Shown in pieces: positions 1 to 13,647 of a DNA stretch of 64,000 nucleotides. The notes below the pieces were generated by a model. It was not told where the DNA came from. It did no database searches and was given only the letters and a program-made list of their open reading frames with translations. This DNA comes from Glossina fuscipes (Eukaryota; Arthropoda; Insecta; Diptera; Glossinidae), in NCBI RefSeq assembly GCF_014805625.2, contig NW_023998414.1, positions 9,217,305 to 9,281,304 of the forward strand, read 5' to 3'. The translations under genes and the position numbers were made by a program. Position 1 is the first letter of the stretch, and each line of letters starts with the position of its first letter.

Positions 1-1084
1 TACATACATACATATAACATAAAACATTTGTACAGCATTTTTATAAGAATTTGATCATAAGCAGCTGTGAATTAAGTTTTGTTAGATAACGTTAACTGTA
101 TGACGCCATCCCGTCTTATACAATATTTACAATAATAACAATAATTTTTTTTTTTTCTTAAAAACTTTTTTTGTTTGCATTTGAAATTTGATATACTCAC
201 TCGTATATTATTGATTCCATTATGACAAGATTTGTTTAGTTTGCATTGGGTAAATATTATAGCATATAAGCGAGCTTAGAGATTAAAGCATTGTCTTATT
301 TAAGCGATAGTGTCAAGGTTCCCCTTGAATTTTTAAATTGTTTAACTTGAAAAATTCTATTTTATTTAAATGATTATGTTTGTGCGTGCGTGTGTGTGCG
401 TGTGTGTGTGTATGTGTGTTTTATTGAAAGTAAAATGAAAAATTCTCCCGCTGAATTTGAAAGAAATTTCTTCGTGATATACCCGATGGCTGCTCAGTAA
501 AGATGAAAGAATTAAGGAAGCATTTTGGAAAATCAACTTAACAAGTGAGAAAAACAATTTACACAATTTCGAGGGATTTGAGTAACTGATGAATTTCTTC
601 AAATGTGTTTGATTAAATTGTGCAATTCAATAAATCTTTCATATAATATGAGGCAACAACATCAATCTTAGATCAATAATCAACTGTAACCTTTGCCAAT
701 GGTCTCAGGCAATTTGTTATGCAAAAGAAACAAAAACCATAAGTAAAATTTTAGTCGAGATAGGCAATGAAAATTTCCCGCATATTTTAGCCTTAATTAA
801 AACAAGCAAAGAACTCTTTTCGGTATGAAGAAAATATTGGTATTTACTTTCGAGGGGAGAAAGTCTACACCTTAGCCTAAAAAGGGGGAATTTTCGACAG
901 TGTTTTTAAAACGGAAAGCCAGATTATATATAGAACGATAGATAATATTCAACCAATAAATTCGTTCCTGTGAAATTGGTTGCTTCATAAAGCCTACCTG
1001 ACGCATTTGATTTTTTTCCAAATTTCAAGTATAGAGTAACTTAGATATTGGCGGTTTGCGAGATTTCGGTCAAAAAGTTTTTAT
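1..1084. other. Gene-free AT-rich DNA
   Basis: Apart from the TG microsatellite I see no coding, RNA or repeat structure. It could be intergenic, or part of the long first intron of the Dpp10-like gene. Confidence 0.6.
381..420. repeat. (TG)n microsatellite, imperfect
   Basis: Interrupted TG/CG dinucleotides. Confidence 0.85.
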
Positions 1085-1366
1085 CTTGAAAACGATGCAA
1101 TTCGCATACGTCCGCCTATCTGCGGCAAAAGCGACCAAGGAAATATTTTTCAACTTAAGCTGGGAAGCTTCAGCGCACCGCCCGCATTCTCCAGGCCTGG
1201 CCACTTCGGATTACCACTGATTCGGGTCAGTTGCAGTCATAATTAACAGAGCAGAGTTGCAAATTTATGAAGATCGGTCGTTGACGATTCCGCGTCCAAA
1301 CCGACAACTTTCTACCGCGAGGGCATTTCTAAGCTACCCGTTTATATGGCAAAAGATAATAACTAA
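1085..1366 (+). mobile_element. Mariner transposase C-terminal relic
   Basis: Plus-strand translation gives A-K-A-T-K-E-I-F-F-N-L-S-W-E, then H-S-P-G-L-A-T-S-D-Y-H near 1185-1225, equivalent to the catalytic S-P-D-L-A-P-S-D-Y-H box. After a frame change it gives A-S-K-P-T-T-F-Y-R-E-G-I-S-K-L-P and a TAA at 1364-1366. This is the normal order and spacing of the last ~90 residues of a mariner transposase. A stop follows S-D-Y-H, so it is dead. Local GC is higher than in the flanks. Confidence 0.7.
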
Positions 1367-2361
1367 GCCCTGTAATAATTATATTTTTAAATAAAATCGC
1401 ACCTATCATTTAAGTAACAAAAAAAAAAATTATATTTAAAAAATATCAACAGCGGAGCCATTCTCCACAGGTGTCTTTATATGAAAGGGCTCTAAGGTTT
1501 GTGCGAATTTAGCGAAAATTTGAATTTTAAAAAAGAAAAAAAAAAAACAAAAAAAAACGATTTCATTTACATCTCTGTGGCTAGGGATATACGGGAGAGT
1601 TTTTAAAAATTTTAATTTCTTTGTGATCGGCCAGCATTTGACGTGGAAGGTGCAATTTCCGATTAAAAGAAGAAAAAATATTTAAATTAATTTATTGAGA
1701 AGGTCTTACGTGTTTCTCAAGGATGCAGTTCAGTTAAGAGTTAAAGCCTGCTCTCGCAACTAATTAAATTTATAAAAATATTTAATATTTAATTGATGGC
1801 ACTCTAAGAAACTCTTCGTCGTTTAATTTGAGTTTTCTAACGTAATTACTTCTTACTTAAGCAATTTGTTTCGTTGGCTAACCTCACAGCACATGATTTT
1901 ACATAGATATGTGTTGATAGAACTATTTTCATCGATATTAACCGTAATTAACTAAAACTTTTAATAATACTTTTAATAATTGAGAGAAAACATTACGACG
2001 AGAAAGCAAAACAAATTCCCTATCAAGACAACTAACATCAAAGTTTTTTGTGTATTATTAAAGTTTTAATGCATTTCGAGTATCATCAAATTATGCTATA
2101 TTGTCGTTGCTGTTGCTGCTGTTCATGCCATTCTTACTTTTATAAAATTCATTTAATTGAGTTTTCCGTTAAAAACAAACTTTTCTCTTTTTTTCTTTCA
2201 TATATTAGAACGACAAAACAATGTAATACACCTATGCGAAAACATTTTCATATGTATGTGTATAGACACATTTAATGTAATAAATTGTAGTGTAGCCTAA
2301 CTGCAGAAGTAATTTGTATAAATAATTGGAACAGTAATTGCGGTCTATACTTAAAGTTGTA

Positions 2362-2408
<47 letters not shown>

Positions 2409-3459
2409 TTGTCGCATTCACTTTTCAATCTCGCAAACAATACTCGCTTGATAAAGAAATGCTCTCAAGTGTAGTCAATAATTGCGTGAGTGTGAGGAAA
2501 TGTCAGCAACTGCTGGTCAACGTTTCAATTTCAAAATTTTCCGCACTCTAAGATGTCCTTGGCTGCGTAGTTTTTCTTACCATAATATATAGAAAACATA
2601 GAAAATCAATTTGCCGCTAAAGCGATTTGCTTCTATTTATGCCATCTTGTGAATGAAATTTATTATTGAATGATGAAATCCATAAAGTAAATGTTATGAG
2701 AAAAAAACAGAATTGGGATTGGCGTTGGGATTGGATTTTATCCGTTTCTGCACAGTTGCTGCACGGCTGCCTACGAAATATGCACTTGTCGTCGTGTCTT
2801 GTGTTGTAATTTATACAAGTAACCGGCAGGAAATTCCAACACGAGGGGGTTCTCAATTTATGCGTTATTATAGACCTGTCCGTCGAACGATTAAACCCAT
2901 TTTCAATATTCCTCAGTAAGCAGTAACTTCCAATGTTTCTAACATGTCCTAAACCGAAATATTAATTTTTGCAAGAGGGAGAATGTTTTTCACAAGCAGA
3001 TTCTCAGACGGACAGGCAGGTGAGAAAACGAACAAACAGTCAGACTGACAAGTAGGCGTTCAGATAAACGGAGTGGCAAGCGAACAGACAAACCTACAGA
3101 CAAATCCACAGATGGACAGACGGATGGACAAACCGACTAGATCGATTCAGAATTTTTCGCTAATCAAGAGAATATATATATATATACTCTATGGAATCTA
3201 GAAATCTAGCTTCTGTGTATTCCAAACGTTTTGACAAAGTTTGGAAGTGTTAGGAAAGGAATTACAGAAGGATTTAGATGTAATGGTCTAAACTTTTATT
3301 AGTATTCTTGTCAATCGTATATTCGGACAAACGTCATTAAAATGTCATTAAAACGGAAACACAGGATTAGGTAGAGCAGCAGTAAAATCGCACTTACACT
3401 CTTCTCCAGAGATAGTGGATCAATCAGAAATGTGTTCAACCTAAACTTTCAGATCGGCT
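1367..3459. other. Gene-free AT-rich DNA
   Basis: Holds the TA microsatellite and, at 2985-3160, a run of ACAGACNGAC-type repeats that looks like the central part of family B. The frames at 2617-2919 show no recognisable protein. Confidence 0.55.
2363..2403. repeat. (TA)n microsatellite
   Basis: About 20 TA units without interruption. Confidence 0.95.
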
Positions 3460-3800
3460 AACGCTACATTTCTTGTGGTACGCAGTATATTAAGTTAGTG
3501 CGGACGTAAGTAAAAAGCAGAAAGGCTTAAAATAGTCTCACCTTTTATTATACCGATCGATTTAGAATTGTGATCTGAATTGATGTAAGCCTGTCTGTCC
3601 GTCCGTCCGTCCGTCTGTTCATCTGATGCCTGTCCACGTAAATTCGTTTTTAACCTACAGGTCGCAATTCTTGAGATATTTTGATAAAATTTGGTACAAT
3701 GAGGTTTTTTGATTCAAGGACGAACGCTATTAAAAATGATTCAGATCGGTCAACTTTCTCGACCACTCCACATATTCTTCTCTTCTGAATAGTCATTATG
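3460..3800 (-). repeat. Dispersed repeat family B copy
   Basis: Shares with the other B copies the blocks TATTAAGTTAGTGCGGACGTA, AGGCTTAAAATAGTCTCACC, TTATACCGATCGATTTAGAA, a GTCCGTCC run, and TTGAGATATTTTGATAAAAT. It is non-coding. It runs into a longer related tract up to about 4245 that has CAAACTTGGACCATCTTGG-type segments. Confidence 0.6.
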
Positions 3801-4884
3801 CGAAACGAAGTGGTAATTTTCAAAATTTCTCGGCAAAAATGGCTAAGTAGTAATATTTCGGCAATCTAAATTGGTATGAAGGCTTTGGGCCGATAGGGGC
3901 AATTTTTGAACTCGCTCTCATTTAATGAAAACTGAAGTTCATGCAACGAAAAGGTATAATCTTCAATGCTTCATGATGGAAACTATATCGCAATAGTAAT
4001 TTAACATAAAAAAAAAACTATACCAAACTTGGACCATCTTGGCCTATTTTTTGGATCCTTGACGTTTTGTAGATCAGAAAAGTCTAAGTTTTAATATGTG
4101 ATAAGGAAAGTTGACCCATAATACTATAGTAATTTCATACAAAATTCAACTTTACAAAATTTGGAACATCTACGCCTACTTTTGGATCCTCCTCCCGTAA
4201 GGATTAAAATTTTACTAGTTTAGATTGCGTTTTGGGGCCGCTTTCCCATAAATACCCATATGAAAAATATGAAGAAGATATAATTTTTGTGTTCTATAAT
4301 AAGAAGAGAAGAATTGTTTTGGGGGACAAGGGGGTGTAGGGGATATAATCGTCGACTTTGGACGACTATAATGTTTTTAGTTCTTCTGATATATCTTTGC
4401 GTTACATTTGATACTTGCGCAGCTGTAGCCTCTACATTTTTAAACAAAATATAAAACAGTGAAGTTTTCATTAAATTCTTTTCCTAAAAATATTTGAAAC
4501 TTTCCGTTTGCTTCTGTAATTATATATTGGTTGTTGGCACACTGCCATTTTTAGATGTGATGATGCAGTTTATTCAGAAATATATTTGCAAAGTACTTCT
4601 ATTTGAGCTTTAACGATTCATAAAACTGTACAGCAGATGTCACGAATACATATCATAAAATAATATTTTGTTTTTGTTTCCCTGCTCTAATTTATGGATG
4701 GATTTTACTAGATTTTATAATATTTTTAGATTTATAATAAATACCGTGTCATCCCACAAGGCTTACAGGATTTTTCAATTTTCTCAAGTAATTTAAGTCA
4801 AAAATTTTTGAAAGCATTGTTATCTTCATAAACCAATTTGTTTCATTTAATTTTTTTTTTTTTTTTTTTTTTGTTTTTTTCATT

Positions 4885-5250
4885 TTTATACTCACCACTG
4901 AAGGATGGGAGTATATACTAATTTTGTCTTAATGCTTGCAACATTCAAAAAAATACTTCAGAGACTTTATCAAGTATATACATACATTCTTGATCAGTGT
5001 GGAATTCTCGAAATCGATTGAGCCACGTCTGTCCATCTGTGTGTTTGCGTGGTGTTTGTTATTGACACTCTCCCATTCGCAAAACTGATGAGGATGTCGA
5101 CTTCAAATTTGGTAGAAACATTGAGAGTTCTTTTTACACGCAGTCAGACCACATCGGTCAGAGCACAAGCCCGCAATGCAGCGTAGACTGGACGCAACTT
5201 CGTTTCTGTGAACAAAAATTTTTGGATATATGCCTCTATTACTCACAAAC
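4885..5250. repeat. Dispersed repeat family A copy
   Basis: Has TATACTCACCACTGAAGG, CATTCTTGATCAGTGTGGAATTC, GTCTGTCCATCTGTGTG and a TTCAAATTTGGTAGAAACATT block. The ordered blocks recur at 39.2, 51.2, 53.4 and 59.6 kb. Non-coding. Confidence 0.5.
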
Positions 5251-8200
5251 TATAAAAGATAGAAGGCTAAAATATATCAAATTTACTTAAACAAAATCTC
5301 TCACACAGAGTTACAGATGATTAAACTTTGTTGAGAACACATCATTGTACCAAATAACTTGAATATATAGAACGCGAAAGCAGCAATCTGCTCATCGCAA
5401 ACACATGCATAGACATTAAATAGAGCTGTTTAAATCGATTCACGAAATGATTGCACAAATCGGTTGGTACTCAGTCCACAGTACTTCTGGGCGCGGCACA
5501 CTTCCGCACAATCACAATACTTTCAGTGCAAGTAATGTCGGATTTAGGTTTTAAGCAAAAGCATTTTTTATAAGTAAGAAAATTGCGTTCGCCTTAAAGC
5601 CATTGTGACTTAAATCCGGATATGACTGTTTATCGGTTCTGGTCTTGTTGCATGGTCGTAGGATGTACTTCCGTCAAGACAACAACATCGTTTATAGACT
5701 GCAAATTAGTTGGTTAGTAGTTAGCAGTAGGTCTCTTCCTACTGAAGTTTAAGGTCAAGAGTTAAAATTTTACCGTTAATTATGGAGAAGTTAGTAAACC
5801 GATGAGGACGGTTGGAGGAGACATGCTGTGCATCTGAAAAAAATGTGCGGAGCTAGTTTCTCACTGTTTATTCTTCCCTTTTTTCTTTGGAGGTTACATA
5901 GTTTGTTTCTTTTATATTGTGGGCAGGTCACACCAATTGTTTTTTTTTTTTTTTTTTGTTTTCTTTTTTTGTTCTTAATTAATCGAGTAATTTTTCCGCC
6001 AAATTTCAACTTGAATTTACCTGTGAGCATTTTTCAAAGAAAAACATTTATCCGCTTGGATTTCACTTGTATTAGGACGTGCACGGCATTGAACCTTGCT
6101 TTCATTTGTTTGCTTATCCTTAGTAAGTAAAGCGTGAAAAATGTCAAGCTTTAAAATAAACTATGGGGGAAATCTTGTAATGTTGTTTTGCAAACTCATG
6201 CTGCACAATATTCGATGAAAAATTTCCATGATTTCGACTATCATTATGACCGATTGTGTTATTTTTTTTTTTTTTTTTTTTTTTAGGATTTTAACTACAT
6301 TTTATTATGTTGAAATGCCTGAAAGTTTTATACAAAGACATACTCTAAAAACGATTTGTTTATTTTACATTTTATGCTACAGCGATCGTTATCTTTGATT
6401 TAGTTGATAAGCTCCAAAGTCAACATAATAAATGACAGAACAAGTACTTAAGCTGTACATGGCACTAACGAAGTCAACAACTTCAGCAGCAGTGAATAGG
6501 TAGTCAACGCAAAAGAAAAAAGACCATATTAGCAATACCAACAACAATAACAAGTTGAAAAATAATTGACGAAGTGCTCAAAGTTAAAAATTGACTTAAA
6601 GTTATAAAATATTTTATTTGCTGTTTATATACAAAACACTGTTACACGAGAAGGAAAATATAAATAAATAAAAATGAAAGTTATTGAGTGTGACGTGTTT
6701 GCAATTGTAAGACTCAATTTAATAACACTTTATAATTACTGTTTATCACGCAAATCAGAAAGAAAGAAAGAAAATCGACATAAATTTTTATTACCGTTAA
6801 GCTGTAAGTTAATCGTACGATAATTTAAAAAAAAAAGAAGAATTTTTTCGACTGAAGACAAACTTTTACCCACCAAAAAAGGAATAATGAAAAGCATTAA
6901 CAGTAAATATATTTATTTTAAAAAACTTGCATTTATTTTACATTAAGTTATATTAATTAGTGCGGATATCAATGCGAAGCAATAGTGTTTAGCATAAACG
7001 TATATGAGACAAAATAGGATCAGAGAAACCGAGAAATTCCGTCACCAGTTTACACAAGCTCTAAGTCGTACCAGAGCGACTTTCATTCTTATACCGTACT
7101 TGTATAATTATAGGTCATAAGTGAACCCTGGAACGTCGCAATAACTGTTTAGTGACCACGGACAATCTTCACTGGCATTTCGAATTTCCATAGAAAACAA
7201 GGAATACATATTATTATCTAGCCTTCAGGAAAAGAGATATTTCTTGAACTAAGAAAGATTTTACCGTGTCCAGATCTCGCCTATACGATATAATGTCGAC
7301 TGTCAGGATTAGCCTCATTTGGCGTTAGCAGAATAATTGACTAACTTCTGTTGTCTGTTGGAGAACGAATTGTTGGTGTCGAGTAGAAAGAAACCAATTT
7401 CAATTTCAACAAAAGAGAGTAGATAGTGCGTAATGTAAGTTGTAAAGAAAAATTGAAAAAAGAAAAAAATTCTTCCATCACACCTTTGCAACGTGAAACC
7501 CACGGAACAATTTAAACGGTGGAGAAGGAGAAGAGAGAAAGCATACAACTGCATTGCTCTTTACTTAACGAGAGCTTCAGAGCAACATATAAATGAATAT
7601 AATGCCATTTTTTTTTTTTTTCATTTTTTTATGCTCTCTTATCGTTTTTAATTTCTTTAAAATGACCAATCACTTGGGTTATGTCACAGTGACCGTCACA
7701 ATGAAGCAAAAAAATAAAAAAGAGAACGGGAACGGTGTAACGGCGTTGTGTGCCCAATCCGTGAGTGCTATGCCTTTACCGACTGAACACCCTTTGTAGC
7801 TACGTCCAAGCGCGCTCTATCGCACCATACCGAGATATGAACCCGCGTAGACTGACTTGACTTGAAGCTTGCTTAAGACCTGATTACCATTTATTTACAG
7901 ATTTATTCAATAACAAAATCCCATTAAAACTGAAAGAAGCTTCAGTGTAAGAATTAAGTTTGCATACGAGCATTTCTTCTTCCCGGTCGCAATAGTAATG
8001 ACGATAATACTTGTTTCTCTTATAAGCGCATTATTCGTGCAATGAATTAATCAAATATTTATTCCATTAAATATTTGCGATTGATCTGTGTAACCCTTGT
8101 TTCAATAAAATGATCTCTCTCTCTCGTTTGTTTCTTTGTAAATGTTTTCACATTTTCCCCTTTGAGAAGAGGAGAAGAATATTCTCATTTGTTTAATCAA

Positions 8201-10614
8201 ACGATGGGTGCGTATGAGCGACATTTAATTTATTTGATAGAGAAAAAGCAACATAGCACAAAAGATATTTACACTCACTCAAGCCCCATTTTATGCATTC
8301 AAAGCAAATAGATACGTGTGCATATACAAACACACTCTTGCCATAAATAACATACAGTATGGAACGATAAGAGAAAACTCTTTAACTTTTGTTTTGTTGC
8401 TGCTATGACTTTAAAAAATCGAATACGTAGTTTTGTTGCCGAGAGCGCGTGTATGTAAACAGTGATACACAAACTCATGCACATGAAACGGATGTGAAAA
8501 GTAAAACAGTTTTTCTAAAATTAATTAAAATTTCGATTGCAACGAAGCCGTAAAGAAAAGAATAACATAGAAAAAGAAGGCAATAAATAAATAAAAATAA
8601 TGAAAGATGAAAGTAAGCAAATGTTTTACAAAAAAAAAAAAAAAATTAACGATAATACCATAAATAATATAATATACATATGTATATAACTTGTGCGAAT
8701 GATATGAAGATTTTACAATACCTGAACCCTGAAAACTACGCACATTTTTCATAAACGATTGCATATCATTGCCATCTTTTCCACGTTACGTAGAATGAAT
8801 GTATGTAGTAAAAACAATTTCTCTCCGCTAGCAATAAAACACATATAGTTGGTTTTGTTAGCGCTAGCGACAGGTTGTCAACGAGAAAAATATTGAGAAT
8901 GCACTCATGATGTCTTTATCACAAATTCTTGATACATTACGGTTATAAATAACCTCTAAAGACATCATAAACATTTTTGTAGTATTTTTTTTAATTTTTT
9001 TTTTTTTTTTTTTTTTGTAGCACAACCCCCACAAATCGTAGCAAAAAAAAAAAAGTTATACTGTATAGTGAAGAATAAAGAATGAAAAACTACTGCTTCC
9101 ATTACGAAAACCATTGCACTCCAAGGCAAACGAAATTTGTTTAAGTTCTTTTATAAGTAAGACGCTTTCATTCTCTTCTGCGTATCTGCAGGCATTTATT
9201 GTTGGATCCCATATTAGTCGAATCATTATGCTAGATTCCCGCCACGTCTCAGTATGGCTAATCCGACAATATGTAATTAATTCCTCAAAAAACATATCGA
9301 AAAGCTAGATAAACATGGATGCGAGAAAAGTTTCAAGTAATTTCCCTCTAGAAAACTGAATTTTCGAGCCACAAAAAGAATGATTATCTTACGTCCAAAA
9401 AAATATTAATAATCGCAACTTTTCGTTTGCATACAACAACTATTTGAAAATAGGGCTTTCTATACAAAGCATAGTACCAAAAATGATCCGAACAAAATTC
9501 ATTACCAATAAATAGTATGGGGCCTTAGGTGGGAACATATGAGTGCACCAAACATCATAAAAATAATACAAAATGAATTTAATCAACGTCCAAGCAAGCG
9601 AACAATAGAATTATTTTGAGTCTTGTCTTTCCGTTTCCAACACCCAAACGTGTTCGTAGGCGAAGTCAGAAAGTGCATGTATCTTAGTCAATCTAACACT
9701 TTAATCTTGCCGAGTTATTTATGTCCGTGTCTCCGAATGATTGCTGAAGCGTAGCATAGAATGCCAAAAATCTGAGACATACATTCTCAGTCGATATTTA
9801 GATTAGACTGAGGCAAACAAATGAAGAGATAAATGAACGAACATCATCGAAAATGAAGAAAATCGGACAAACATCGGATTTCAAAGCGAAACAATGAACA
9901 GACTTTCGGTTTTTAGACATTCAAAGCCTTATCGTAATTCTACCCATAATTTTGAATAATTTTTCTATAACATTAAAAGAAACGGGAATTTTTACGTAGT
10001 TTACCAGAACCAAGTAACGAGAATCTTGTTACTGCAAATTCCAGTCGCTTAATGAAACCCTAAGCCGTTACGATACGCACTTGAATAATATGTGTATACA
10101 AATGTTAAAGGAAGAGAGATAAGAACCCGTTACAAGTAATTGTTTTGTATGTAAAGGCTTTTAAAGCTACTTACGTCCTTTTGTCAGTTGCGTGATCAAA
10201 TTTATCTGTTCGTTACATTACTTAATTTTCCCCCCTCCAATATACGATGAATTCAAGCAAACTCATGTTTTAATGTTATTCAGCACGATGCACTCGTAGT
10301 CATAGTTTTCTAATTAAACATTTTTCGATTTTTTTCTTTTTTCTTTTTCTATAATAACTGCATCGAAAAGTCATTTTAAGCATCCTTTGTCTTATTGAAA
10401 AAAAATCAATCATAGTCAATTATAGATGAGTGATCCAGCGATTAATAAAAATGTATGAAAAGCGTACTCTTCAGTTCTTCTGTCGTCAGTTTCTTTAGGT
10501 GTTCACTTCTTTGGTTTTCAAGTAACTTCTGTTCCTCAATTAACGGTACAAAAGTTCTTAGGTGAGATTAGTCGGTTAGCGTAAATCTTATAAAATTTTT
10601 CTAGAACAAGTAAA
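5251..10614. other. Gene-free AT-rich DNA
   Basis: Poly-T and poly-A runs (5941, 6261, 7610, 8630, 9000) and the SINE-like copy near 7.8 kb. A pair of overlapping frames at 9056-9308 looks slightly protein-like on the minus strand but matches nothing I know. Confidence 0.55.
7720..7852 (-). repeat. SINE-like repeat, copy 1
   Basis: Aligns with 50335-50475 over its whole length: GCCCAATC, ACTGAACAC and a shared end carrying GGGTTCATATCTC on the minus strand, which resembles a Pol III B box. No A box is visible, so the copy seems 5'-truncated. An A-rich tract lies where a SINE tail would be. Confidence 0.4.
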
Positions 10615-10990
10615 AATACTGTAGTGGAGCATAGTCCACCCGATAATACCCTACAGTCATCCATGTAACGACTTTTCAAAATAAGGCATTATATGGCAAG
10701 TGCTCGAAAAAGTGGGCCGATTCGAACCATTTACAATAGTGCTCGCCCTTGAGCCCTTGAAAACTTGTCGGTGGAGTAAATTTTATCAAAATTTGGGCAA
10801 AAATTTCAGTCTATAGGCGGAACACAAAGAACTAGATACGCAGGCGAACAGATAAACTTTCCATCACTATCCCCCCGCTTTCTAATTCGATCGGTATAAT
10901 AAAACATCCTCTCAAGTCCTACTGGGTGTTACATGCGTCCGCATAAACTTAATATAGCCTTGTACTTCAAATGGCGTAGAGTATAACTAT
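10615..10990 (+). repeat. Dispersed repeat family B copy
   Basis: Begins near CTGTAGTGGAGCATAGTCCACC. It includes AAGGCATTATATGGCAAGTG and CGATCGGTATAATAAAA, and ends with GGGTGTTACATGCGTCCGCA and CTTAATATAGCCTTGTAC. This is the longest well-preserved plus-orientation copy. Confidence 0.6.
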
Positions 10991-13622
10991 TAAAGGTGAA
11001 GTCTTACAATTACTAGTACTACGACTAACTACTTAAAGCTAATACACATGAGATATCCATAAGGTAGCTACTTGAAATTATTCCTACGAAGGACACGGAT
11101 CTCTTAGAAGTATTTTAATCGACACCCAGTGCATGCGTATATGTTGATTCTTTTTTTTTTATCTTCACACATGCTAACATCTACATTTCTACTTCAATTT
11201 ATGCAACTATGGGTCCGAATAACGAACTAATAATGGCATGCGAGCATGGTGGTGTTCAGGTCGTGCTAAAAGAAGAGAGGAAGGGAAAGAGGCAGTAGCG
11301 TTTGTGAACACTATTCCACTTGAAAATGGAGATATTAGGTATGACGGGAAAGACCGGTGCTCATAGGTTGTTGCAAAGGCGGATATTACGGTTAAAAAAC
11401 TATGAACCGTGACAGTGTGCTATGCGGTATACAGTTAAGTCCAGCACGAGTGGGTGAAAACGCTAAGAAAGATGTGTAATCCTGTTAAAGGGCTCAATTG
11501 GCGGACAAGTCTTTTTTATCTCTTTAGAACACTTGCTCTTAAAGCACAACCCTGTCCACAAGGTATCGTCACACACAAATGCGAGCTACGCTCTAATTTT
11601 GTCTGGACATAAGAGGTGCTAGTGGTAGGGGGGTATCAGCTGGGGTATTTTTTTTACCGCTCTAAAAAACCGAACCATTTGCCTAAGTCGTTCGACGCTT
11701 CGATCATATATTCTGGCCAATGAAGATCGTTTTGCATTTTCAGGCCCACAACATCAAGCATTGCCGATTGTTCTACATTGACACCACCAAAAGAAAAGGG
11801 TTGTTCATCATATTTCTCCTTTCGCGGCGTTAAAGCTTATCCTATTAGCATTATCCCATTTAGATATTTTTATTAGGTCCCGATTTAGTGTGTCACTAAT
11901 CGAGCGTCGTTTGTCCTGCATCTCTTTGCTGCATGGTCTCTAACTGAAGGAAACTGTGTGGCACAAGATGCTGCCGAAGAGCACGCACTGCGAACACGTT
12001 GATAGGACTTTTGGTTACGCACAGAAAGTCCTTAATGAATACAAGGAAGAGAGGAAAGAAATGCCACAAAATCGACTGAAAATCGCCCACTGCGATAAAA
12101 TTTATAAAACGTTTATAATCCCTCTGATTCTTACAACCATTCGGGTATTATAAATATATATACATTTTTCTTCAAAGTTTTTAACAATATCCACCATAAG
12201 AGGAATTAATCTAAACTGAAGACTACGCGGGAATATATTGAACGAAAATCAACAAAAAACGTAATTACCTCAAAGAAAGAATAGTGATGGTGTTTCTCCC
12301 AACTTTAATATTGCGCTGCAGCCATCTTCATAAAAATAGAAATTTGATTGTGTGAAAGATTTGCTGGGAAAATTTTTCCAAACAAAGCTGAAAACTTTTA
12401 GCAGAAAATCAATACTAAATTTTTAACGCAACTTCGAAGGAAATGTTTCGACATTACTGACAAGTCAATAATTTTCTAACTAAAGGAATTTTCAAACTAT
12501 TGCGTTAGAAAGACGAACAGAAGAAGAAGTAATTATAAATTGATTGTACTCATCTTCCTGCGGTTTGGTATACATTTGCTTGCATTGGTTAATATCTAAC
12601 ATTCGTCCCAAGCATATAACGCTTGCTCACTAATTTTTGCATTTACTTTTTATAGCATGGTGCCAGGACTTAAGCCAGGACTATTTGAATAATGGTTAAG
12701 TCATCTGGTCGTAATAATATTAAAATTTCGTGTTAAATGCTTTGAGGTTATTATGAACCCCTGCAAAGATGAAATTCTGCAATAAAAATATATATCCCCG
12801 TTTCCATGTTCTCTTAGAGTGTATTATGCTTACATGGAGCTTTGAATAGCTGCCAGAATTCCTTCTTGGCGTAAACTTAGTCTCATATTTAATGCGATAT
12901 ATTCGCACCTCTTCATGTACTCTGATAATGCATTTGTGGCATAGATACAAGCTTCAGTAAAGACCATTGTCTTTGTGTCCTAAACAATTTAGCTGTCAAA
13001 GCACTCAAAGTATCTAAGCACTAGTAGAAGGGAGGAGGGTATTATGAATTAAAATCTCCCTACGGAAAAACGTAGTCAATTTTTTTTAAAGTATCTTAGC
13101 AGGTGGTGCTCTTTGGGTAAATTTAGTCAATGAGATTGAAACAGGCGCTTACTCCAGTCTGCTCGTCCGCTGACTAGAAAGATGCAATGTATTGTTAATA
13201 ATTTATAGTTCGTTTATAACAATTCATAATCAATAATTTATAATTCATAATTCATAATTCATAAATCATAATCAATAATATATAAAAAAGAAGAAGTTGC
13301 TTAAGATCGAATCTGCAAATAAAATTTCGAAAAAGTTTTCGAATAATGGCAAATGTGTGTTTATTTAGTTTACTAAATAAACATTGATTTCTTTTTAGTT
13401 CCTTTTAATAAAACTGTTTACCATTTTCTTGCATAATAAAATTGTACTCTTTAAGAAAACATTATTGAAGTTTATAAAGCAGTTTATCTTTTACTTTAAG
13501 TTACATTTTTACAAATTTCTAATAAAAGGCTGTACATGTAGTACACCAAAGAGCGCACTAGTTAAACAATAACTAACCTACCAGCTTCTATAACAGTTAC
13601 ATATATTGTTCATTTTTAGTTC

Positions 13623-13647
13623 TCTTCTTCTTCTTCTTCTTCTTCTT
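13623..13647. repeat. (CTT)n microsatellite
   Basis: Eight CTT units; a poly-T run follows. Confidence 0.85.

Noticed and set aside
5791..6130. Overlapping ORFs on both strands
   Set aside because: Openness comes from long poly-T/poly-A runs (Phe and Lys stretches); no recognisable protein.
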